The translations under genes and the position numbers were made by a program. Of a stretch of 11,017 nucleotides of DNA, positions 6,311-11,017 are shown piece by piece. The notes under the pieces are model-generated. The model was not told where the DNA came from. It made no database searches and saw nothing but the letters and a program-made list of their open reading frames with translations. Numbering within the stretch: position 1 is the first letter of the stretch; every line of letters starts with the position of its first letter. The DNA is from Treponema sp. (GTDB taxonomy: Bacteria; Spirochaetota; Spirochaetia; Treponematales; Breznakiellaceae): the NCBI GenBank assembly GCA_031284195.1, contig JAITAI010000176.1, positions 1-11,017 on the forward strand. Reading direction: 5' to 3'.

Positions 6311-7639
6311 AGTATGGGAAAAATTATTGATCCGGTACCAATCGTTGACCCGTCTTTCTAGCGGACGGGGCGCTGCTTCCCCCGTCTGCCGGATCCGGTC
6401 CCGGAGATACGGAAGGATGACCTGTTCCTTGAGGCTATTCCAATGCCGGGGAAGGATATTAGGGGGAGCCATGAAATCGTCAGGAGGGGTGTGTCCCAAG
6501 AGACTGGGATAAAACTGGGGAAAAATCTGTTCTGTAACGGTCCGCAAGGCAGAAAAACCGCTACTGATACCAAAACGGGTCTCATGGATCCCTTGATTCC
6601 TGCTGATTTCCAAGAGCAAGCGCTGGGTCTCAGCCTGAAAAAACCATTGGGTAAAGGCAGCAGCGGCCTTTTTTGCCTTTCCCTTCTTATAAATTCCGTA
6701 ATACACGGTCTTTTCAAAGAGGGGAATGGTATCTTGTTCTGCGATCCAGCGGAAGTCAAGATTAGCCCGGCTTTCCTGGGTCAGGGTGAAAAAGTCCGTA
6801 CTGTTCATGTAGGTAAATAGGATCCGCCCTGAAGCCGCGAGTTTGGCAGGAGGATCATAGCAGTATTTAAAGACAAACTCATCCTCTGCCTGGATACTGG
6901 TATTGGACTCCCGGGTCCAGTTCCGCAGGTACGCGATGGCTTGCTCCAAGGCTTCTGGATCCCAGGCGAGGGTATCCGCTTCCCTGAAGGAGGCATTAAA
7001 AAGGGTAGCAGCCATGAAAAGGAATTCATCGTTCCATGCAGGGGAAAAGCCCATCCGGGAATATATACCGTTCTGCTCCATATTGTACCCGGTCCCCAGG
7101 GCCTTTAGTTCCTCAAAGGTAACCGTAAAGGGGTTTGAGAGTAATGACCCATTAGCCCGGGCAAATACAATGGCAGGGATATTGAAGGCTACTGGAAGCA
7201 GGTACTGTTTATGTTCAATGTTACCCAGGGCCAGGAGCCGGGGATAAAAAGCGGTTTTTGCGACCTGATCCTGGGTAAAAAAACTATTGAGGGGCTTGAA
7301 CAAGTTGCGGGTAGAGACGCTTTTCAGCCAATTTCCCACTACAATATCCGGGGATTCGGTGGTTTCGGTCAAACGCTGCGCGGGGAATTCATAGTACCGG
7401 GTTTCAATCTTATAGCGCTCTTGGCTGGAATTAAAATATTCCGCATATAGGGCGAACTCAGGCCTATCAGTCCACAGTACCCCAGTAGTAGGTTCAAAGA
7501 ACCCGCAGGACAGGATACTCACTACTACCCAAGGCAATACCAGGCTACCAGGCATGAAGGCTCTCCAGCCCCCTTTTGAGACAAGGTTAAGCATAAAGAA
7601 ACGACCCATGACCTGTAGTCTCCGGGGGCAAAAACTCAT
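6305..7639 (-). CDS. Solute-binding-like lipoprotein (ABC extracellular binding protein type)
   Basis: A 444-residue exported protein. A hydrophobic stretch (about 31-44) ends in a spirochaete-style lipobox S-I-L-S-C with C45 as the lipid-bearing residue. After it come stretches typical of family 1 sugar-type binding proteins: a PDIVVGNW segment near 97-104, an LLPVAFNIPAIVFA strand near 146-159, and a late AAAAFTQWFFQAETQRLL helix. The mature protein would be anchored outside the inner membrane. No permease or ATPase gene is adjacent, so it is an orphan binding protein or a sensor; the ligand is unknown. The ATG at 7639 overlaps the upstream stop as TAATG with GGA 7-8 bases before it. A second start at 7609 (residue 11) has GGAG at 10 bases and gives a more normal signal peptide length. 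The true start is therefore open. Confidence 0.75.
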   Translation of the reverse strand: MSFCPRRLQVMGRFFMLNLVSKGGWRAFMPGSLVLPWVVVSILSCGFFEPTTGVLWTDRPEFALYAEYFNSSQERYKIETRYYEFPAQRLTETTESPDIVVGNWLKSVSTRNLFKPLNSFFTQDQVAKTAFYPRLLALGNIEHKQYLLPVAFNIPAIVFARANGSLLSNPFTVTFEELKALGTGYNMEQNGIYSRMGFSPAWNDEFLFMAATLFNASFREADTLAWDPEALEQAIAYLRNWTRESNTSIQAEDEFVFKYCYDPPAKLAASGRILFTYMNSTDFFTLTQESRANLDFRWIAEQDTIPLFEKTVYYGIYKKGKAKKAAAAFTQWFFQAETQRLLLEISRNQGIHETRFGISSGFSALRTVTEQIFPQFYPSLLGHTPPDDFMAPPNILPRHWNSLKEQVILPYLRDRIRQTGEAAPRPLERRVNDWYRINNFSHTE

Positions 7640-8550
7640 TAAGAATTCCAGAGTGAGGCCGGGTATACGCCCTGGCTAGTCAATTCAACGATACGGTTCA
7701 CCGCTACGCCTCGGTCTTCCTGGTAGGTAACCCCGAACCAGTCCGAATCAGCAGGGAGGACCCGGATTTTAAGCACCTTGTTTTTGATGAACCAATCCGC
7801 GGCGAGGGGAAGGTAACACTCCTGCTTAGGCTGCCCTGCGGAGGCCTTGAGAAACGCATCGAAATAACGACGCAGATCCGGGAATATACTCGTGGGAAAG
7901 CCCCAGAAGTTCATGGATACCGGAGTATCCGGGGCAAGTTCCTGCTTTACCCCGTCCGCTGCGGTATTGACAATCCGGCTACCCTCTTGGGCAATTGCGG
8001 TCAGTTCTTGTACTGATTCTAGATACCCGTCCTGTATCACACAGACCCCTCGGGTAACCGTACCTTGGGGACTCAGGGTTTTCTTCAACTGGTAGGGTAC
8101 GATGGCCCCTTCGGTCAACTGGGGGGAAGCAAGGTAGGTTCCCATGACCTTAAAAGCCGTGCGGCCGTAGAAATCATCTGCATTGATCACCGCAAAAGGG
8201 GCGTCAATAACAGGGGCAGCGCAGAGCAGGGCATGGCTTGTACCCCAGGGCTTGGTTCTCCCTGCCTGCTTCGCCTGATTAAAGACCTCCGCCGGAATGA
8301 GGCTGTCCAGTTCCTGAAAACACAATGCATAAGGAATGGAGGCCATGCGGCTGAGTACCAGGTCCTTAAAATCTTTTTCAATATCATGGCGGATGATGAA
8401 TACTATTTTTTCAAACCCCGACCTGAGGGCATCAAAGACCGAATAGTCCAGAAGCGCCTCTCCTCCCTGGCCGATCCGGTCCATCTGCTTGAGGCCGCCG
8501 TAGCGGCTCCCCATACCTGCAGCTAAAACAACTAATACTGGTCCTTTCAT
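7639..8550 (-). CDS. Nucleotidyltransferase of the sugar-1-phosphate type, substrate unknown
   Basis: A 303-residue cytoplasmic enzyme of the GT-A-fold NTP-transferase superfamily. The nucleotide loop LAAGMGSR (9-16) with the following YGGLKQ (K21) is at the N-terminus. PWGTSHA is at 101-107, the metal-binding NADD at 123-126, VSMNFWGF at 211-218, and WFGVTYQED at 271-279. Family members join an NTP to a sugar or alcohol phosphate and release pyrophosphate. Neither the NTP nor the sugar can be read here, and no sugar pathway gene is nearby. GAGG lies 7 bases before the ATG at 8550. A promoter match and a folded leader lie upstream. The TAA overlaps the ATG of the lipoprotein gene (TAATG), so the two form one operon and are probably coupled. 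Confidence in superfamily is high, in function low. Confidence 0.9.
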   Translation of the reverse strand: MKGPVLVVLAAGMGSRYGGLKQMDRIGQGGEALLDYSVFDALRSGFEKIVFIIRHDIEKDFKDLVLSRMASIPYALCFQELDSLIPAEVFNQAKQAGRTKPWGTSHALLCAAPVIDAPFAVINADDFYGRTAFKVMGTYLASPQLTEGAIVPYQLKKTLSPQGTVTRGVCVIQDGYLESVQELTAIAQEGSRIVNTAADGVKQELAPDTPVSMNFWGFPTSIFPDLRRYFDAFLKASAGQPKQECYLPLAADWFIKNKVLKIRVLPADSDWFGVTYQEDRGVAVNRIVELTSQGVYPASLWNS

Positions 8551-8575
8551 TGGTTTACCTCTAAAATAACGAAGG

Positions 8576-8604
8576 CTGTTTCAAAATGTCCCATGGTGAA
8601 ACAG
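8576..8604 (-). promoter_or_regulatory. Leader hairpin of the nucleotidyltransferase mRNA
   Basis: CTGTTTC (8576-8582) and GAAACAG (8598-8604) form a 7-bp stem with a 15-base loop in the predicted leader. GAAACA (8598-8603) can instead pair with TGTTTC (8614-8619), giving two exclusive folds. A leader ORF start (ATG, 8594-8592) lies in the loop of the first. Confidence 0.35.
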
Positions 8605-8623
8605 GCTCTATGGTGTTTCCTTC

Positions 8624-8652
8624 AGTATACGCTCAACCCCTACCTCGGTAAA
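8624..8652 (-). promoter_or_regulatory. Sigma70-like promoter of the nucleotidyltransferase operon
   Basis: On the minus strand TTTACC (8652-8647, 4 of 6) and TATACT (8629-8624, 5 of 6) are exactly 17 bases apart. This gives a leader of about 65 bases before the ATG at 8550. It lies just downstream of a minus-strand terminator, which fits a fresh transcription start here. Confidence 0.5.
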
Positions 8653-8682
8653 GACCTCCCTTAACGGGAGTCCGATAAAGAG

Positions 8683-8701
8683 AAAAAAGTCCGCCGGACT
8701 T
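8683..8701 (-). terminator. Rho-independent terminator, minus strand
   Basis: Read on the minus strand, AAGTCC, loop GGC, GGACTT is followed directly by further T (six in a row) and CTCTTT. The stem is 6 bp with four G-C pairs. It would stop leftward transcription arriving from the ligase side before the nucleotidyltransferase promoter. Confidence 0.65.
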
Positions 8702-8712
8702 GTAGTCTATAT

Positions 8713-8847
8713 GCGTTTACTTAAGCAATGTGACCACAAACCCCACGAACCAACACGAACTTGTGGTTAGAAAGGGTAGATAGGAACCACAAGTTCATGT
8801 TGTTCGTGATGGTTGGCGGGGTTCGTGATGAGTAATAAAGTAAACGC
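8713..8847. repeat. Long imperfect inverted repeat, REP- or MITE-like
   Basis: Outer arms GCGTTTACTT (8713-8722) and AAGTAAACGC (8838-8847) are exact reverse complements. Inner arms at 8751-8768 and 8785-8802 match at 17 of 18 positions around a 16-base loop. Between them lie further related CACGAACC-type units with gaps. The whole can fold into one long arm with internal loops. There is no transposase and no clear target duplication. It may be an interspersed genomic repeat. Confidence 0.7.
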
Positions 8848-8857
8848 CCATGGGCGT
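8844..8857. repeat. 14-bp perfect palindrome
   Basis: ACGCCCATGGGCGT is its own reverse complement and shares its left bases with the right outer arm of the long inverted repeat. Two more perfect 10-bp palindromes follow, CCGGTACCGG (8931-8940) and TCTGTACAGA (8960-8969). Confidence 0.6.
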
Positions 8858-8974
8858 AGGTCCGGTACGGCAGGGGAGGCGCACCCCTATAAGAGTCCTC
8901 TTGAATGAAGAAGCGCAGCGGGAAGGGAAACCGGTACCGGGCCGAAGTGAAATAGCCCGTCTGTACAGATCCAA

Positions 8975-9059
8975 TCCCGTATCTTTTTTGAAAACTCCCG
9001 TATATTTTTGAGCAATTCTCAATGTCTTTTTTATACAATTTCACGGTCTTTTTAAAAAA
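8975..9059. repeat. Four degenerate 21-22 base repeats with phased T-tracts
   Basis: T-tracts start at 8984 (T6), 9005 (T5), 9027 (T6) and 9049 (T5, followed by A6). The spacings are 21, 22 and 22 bases, about two helical turns. The nine bases before each tract are related, and the first two copies share TCCCGTAT. Phased tracts of this kind are known to bend DNA. Whether the bend has a role is not known. Confidence 0.55.
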
Positions 9060-9090
9060 CCACTGTGGCAACGTATAAACTAACCGGAGA

Positions 9091-9144
9091 GACCGCAAGG
9101 AAGCGGTCGTTGGAGTACTCATGCTCTGGGTACTTCGACTACCG
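9091..9144 (+). other. Two overlapping, mutually exclusive hairpins
   Basis: GACCGC (9091-9096) and GCGGTC (9103-9108) form a 6-bp hairpin with a 6-base loop. The 17-base arm 9104-9120 pairs with 9128-9144 around a 7-base loop: 13 Watson-Crick pairs, 3 G-T pairs and 1 mismatch. The two folds share 9104-9108 and cannot coexist. In plus-strand RNA the three odd pairs become G-U; in minus-strand RNA they become A-C mismatches. Confidence 0.45.
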
Positions 9145-9177
9145 ATGAAGAACAATATGAACCATGAGCTGAAACTA

Positions 9178-9194
9178 TGCAGGAAAAACCTGCA
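9178..9194 (-). terminator. Hairpin just after the ligase stop
   Basis: TGCAGG (9178-9183) and CCTGCA (9189-9194) form a perfect 6-bp stem with a 5-base loop, 16 bases past the ligase TAA. No T-run follows, so it may protect the 3' end rather than terminate. Confidence 0.35.
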
Positions 9195-9210
9195 CCTCTG
9201 GAAGCGCCTC

Positions 9211-11007
9211 TTACGAGGAGGAAGCTTCAGTTGGGGGATTCTCGTAACTTTTATACAGGAAACGCCGGATTTTTTGTTGGGCATTCTTTTCAAAGGCTTC
9301 ATACCGCAAGGTAAAGTCAGCTATTTTTTTATACCCCCCCAAACCGCGATTCACCCGTTCAATCTCTTTTTTCACTACTTCCTTGAGGAATGTCTCATGC
9401 AGGTCTTGTCCTGGATAGTCGATCTCCAGGGTTTCCTTGTTGGGGACCACCACCGCAAAGATCTGCTCCCCCCCGAATTCCTGTTCCTTCCTTCCCAAGA
9501 TGAGAATCTCCCCAATAACCCGGGAACCATCAAAATGAGCCTCGATCTCTTCGGGATAGATGTTCTTTCCGCCAGAACTAACAATGAGGTTTTTCTTCCT
9601 GCCGTTGATATAGATGAAACCCTGTTCATCCCGGTACCCCAGGTCCCCGGTCTTAAGATACCCCTCTGCGGTGAATACCTCCATAGTGGCCTCAGGGTTT
9701 TCATAGTACCCCAGCATGATAGAGGGGGATTTTACCGCAATTTCACCGATACCTTCCTCGTTTTTATCGATAATCTGCACATCCGTGTATTTAACCGGCA
9801 GCCCCACGGATACGTTGTTTTTATACCAGGGGGTATTGACGCTGATCAAGGGACTGTTTTCACTCATCCCATATCCATGAACCATATTAAAACCTAGGGA
9901 ATCAAAGAAATCCGCGGTTTTGGGACTCAAGGGGCCGCCTCCGGCAACCATGATCCGGATCGAGGCGAGGCCTGCTTTCTTACGGATAAACCGAAAGACC
10001 CTTTGGCCGAACTGGTAATTACCCTTCTTGGCCTGGTCCAGGGCGATTTTCCGTAAACCATTGAGGGGGACTCGGAGGATACCGGGGAGTTTTCGGTAGC
10101 CCTGATCAATGGCGGCCATCACCTTGTCGTAGAGGAGGGGCACGGCGATGAGGAACGTTCCGCCACCGTCCCGGATATCATCCACGACCACCTTGCCTAC
10201 CAGTTTCTCTACAATGATGATGGATGCTCCCACCGAAAGGGGGGAGATAAAAGAGCAGGTGGTAGGATAGGTGTGATGCAGGGGTAACACATTGATGAAC
10301 ACATCCGTATCATACGCCCGGAGAGACTGAACCGCTGCGCTGGCATTGGCAATGATCCCCTTGTGGTGCAGGGTTACCCCCTTGGCAAAGCCTGTAGTCC
10401 CAGAGGTAAAGACAATGGATACCGGCTCCTGTTCCCCGATATCTTCCATCTGAGGAAGGGTCTGGCTGTCTGCGTGGGCTCCGAAGGTCTCATAGGCATT
10501 AAGCCCTTCGGTGCTGAAACAAACCCGGACATTGAAGGAAATCCCCTGAGCAACCAGGGAATTCACAAAGTCCCGTTTTCTAAAAGAATAAAAAAAGGCC
10601 TTGGCCTTGGTTATGTTCAGGATATTATGACATTCCGCTTCGGATATGAGGAAATCAATGGGGACCACGGTAAGGCCGGCAATAGCAGCCCCCAGCCAGA
10701 CCGCCATCCATTCAGGCCGGTTTTCCGCCCAGAGGACCACCCGGTCCCCCTTACTCAGACCCGCTGCTAAGAGGCCCCGGCCTATTCTCCGGCACTCTGC
10801 CCCCAGTTTCTTGAAAGACCAGGTGGTAAATTCCTGCTGCTTCCCGGAACGGTATAAAATGGCGGTCTTATCTTGCCAGCGGGCTTCGATCGCATTCAGC
10901 CATCCAATAAAATTCGGATAGGGCAGGTCTGGCCAATCCGCGATATAGGTACTGTAATCCAGCATCATAGGTATAGTGTAAACACATTCCGGTTTTTTGT
11001 CGAGCAT
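9211..11007 (-). CDS. AMP-forming acyl-CoA ligase, long-chain fatty acid type
   Basis: A 598-residue enzyme of the ANL superfamily. It joins a carboxylic acid to ATP as acyl-AMP and then to coenzyme A, feeding phospholipid synthesis or lipid recycling, probably at the inner face of the membrane. Motifs: phosphate loop TSGTTGFAKG (201-210), LPLHHTY (241-247), YGMSE (379-383), TGDLG (453-457), hinge region R470 with GGKNIYPEEIE (479-489), and the C-terminal catalytic lysine K579 in NAQQKIRR. The length and GGKNIYP form fit FadD-like long-chain ligases. The chain length preference is inferred, and another aryl or acyl acid is possible. The gene is complete, with ten bases of upstream sequence. 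AAGGA (11015-11011) is only 3 bases from the ATG; starts at residues 14-15 are possible but have no ribosome site. Neighbours do not define its role. Confidence 0.92.
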   Translation of the reverse strand: MLDKKPECVYTIPMMLDYSTYIADWPDLPYPNFIGWLNAIEARWQDKTAILYRSGKQQEFTTWSFKKLGAECRRIGRGLLAAGLSKGDRVVLWAENRPEWMAVWLGAAIAGLTVVPIDFLISEAECHNILNITKAKAFFYSFRKRDFVNSLVAQGISFNVRVCFSTEGLNAYETFGAHADSQTLPQMEDIGEQEPVSIVFTSGTTGFAKGVTLHHKGIIANASAAVQSLRAYDTDVFINVLPLHHTYPTTCSFISPLSVGASIIIVEKLVGKVVVDDIRDGGGTFLIAVPLLYDKVMAAIDQGYRKLPGILRVPLNGLRKIALDQAKKGNYQFGQRVFRFIRKKAGLASIRIMVAGGGPLSPKTADFFDSLGFNMVHGYGMSENSPLISVNTPWYKNNVSVGLPVKYTDVQIIDKNEEGIGEIAVKSPSIMLGYYENPEATMEVFTAEGYLKTGDLGYRDEQGFIYINGRKKNLIVSSGGKNIYPEEIEAHFDGSRVIGEILILGRKEQEFGGEQIFAVVVPNKETLEIDYPGQDLHETFLKEVVKKEIERVNRGLGGYKKIADFTLRYEAFEKNAQQKIRRFLYKSYENPPTEASSS

Positions 11008-11017
11008 TTTTCCTTAC

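Larger units (their letters stand above)
8551..9210. other. 660-base non-coding stretch dense in inverted repeats
   Basis: No convincing gene on either strand. From left to right it holds the leader and promoter of the nucleotidyltransferase (8551-8652), a minus-strand terminator (8683-8701), a 135-base inverted repeat (8713-8847), perfect palindromes at 8844-8857, 8931-8940 and 8960-8969, four T-tracts spaced 21-22 bases apart (8984-9053), and overlapping hairpins (9091-9144 and 9178-9194). No known structured RNA (tmRNA, SRP RNA, RNase P RNA, tRNA) is recognised. Confidence 0.75.

Noticed and set aside
8735..8830. CACGAACC-type units as a possible CRISPR or tandem array
   Set aside because: The units are short, unequal and arranged as an inverted rather than direct repeat, with no regular spacers and no cas gene.
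8863..8970. Possible SRP RNA, tmRNA or 6S RNA in the GC-rich palindromic part
   Set aside because: None of the conserved core sequences of these RNAs could be found on either strand, and the hairpins are short and not arranged like any of them.
9047..9069. CCACAGTGG followed by T6 on the minus strand as a ligase terminator
   Set aside because: The only stem is 3 bp with a 3-base loop, too weak to terminate. The T-run belongs to the phased T/A tract array.
8721..9302. 193-codon minus-strand open frame across the non-coding stretch
   Set aside because: It begins inside the end of the ligase gene in another frame, runs through inverted repeats and T-tracts, has odd composition (runs of Phe, Ser, Arg, Lys) and no recognisable domain. 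It is best explained as a chance frame.

Overview
The window looks like a chromosomal piece of a spirochaete, most probably a Treponema-type organism of roughly balanced base composition. The reasons are the valyl-tRNA synthetase followed by a small HD protein, a two-part PilZ protein resembling spirochaetal PlzA, a lipoprotein with the loose lipobox typical of spirochaetes, and a FadD-like acyl-CoA ligase. The genus is inferred from protein style only. No phage, plasmid, CRISPR, rRNA or tRNA gene is visible.

Layout. On the plus strand lie valS (55-2790) and a small SpoT-type HD hydrolase (2787-3344), joined by an ATGA overlap with a good Shine-Dalgarno inside the end of valS. All other genes are on the minus strand. 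Read right to left they are an AMP-forming acyl-CoA ligase (11007-9211), a 660-base non-coding stretch (9210-8551), a sugar-phosphate-type nucleotidyltransferase (8550-7639), a solute-binding-like lipoprotein overlapping it at TAATG (7639-6305), a 129-residue protein of unknown function (6199-5810), a PilZ protein (5665-4784) and a TPR protein (4508-3381). The TPR gene converges on the valS/HD pair.

How the genes may work together. valS and the HD gene pair tRNA charging with a protein carrying every catalytic residue of a (p)ppGpp hydrolase, which suggests a local link between aminoacylation and the stringent response. The nucleotidyltransferase and lipoprotein are translationally coupled but have no permease or glycosyltransferase nearby. 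The PilZ gene has the best promoter in the window (TTGACA, 18 bases, TATAGT), placed so close to the ATG that its mRNA should be leaderless or nearly so.

The most unusual part is the non-coding stretch 8551-9210. From left to right it holds the leader and promoter of the nucleotidyltransferase, a minus-strand Rho-independent terminator, a 135-base imperfect inverted repeat, several short perfect palindromes, four T-tracts spaced 21-22 bases apart, and two overlapping and mutually exclusive hairpins. The non-Watson-Crick pairs in the larger of those hairpins are mostly G-U if the plus strand is transcribed. It may be an interspersed repeat or a structured RNA locus. Only a genome search and transcript data can decide that.
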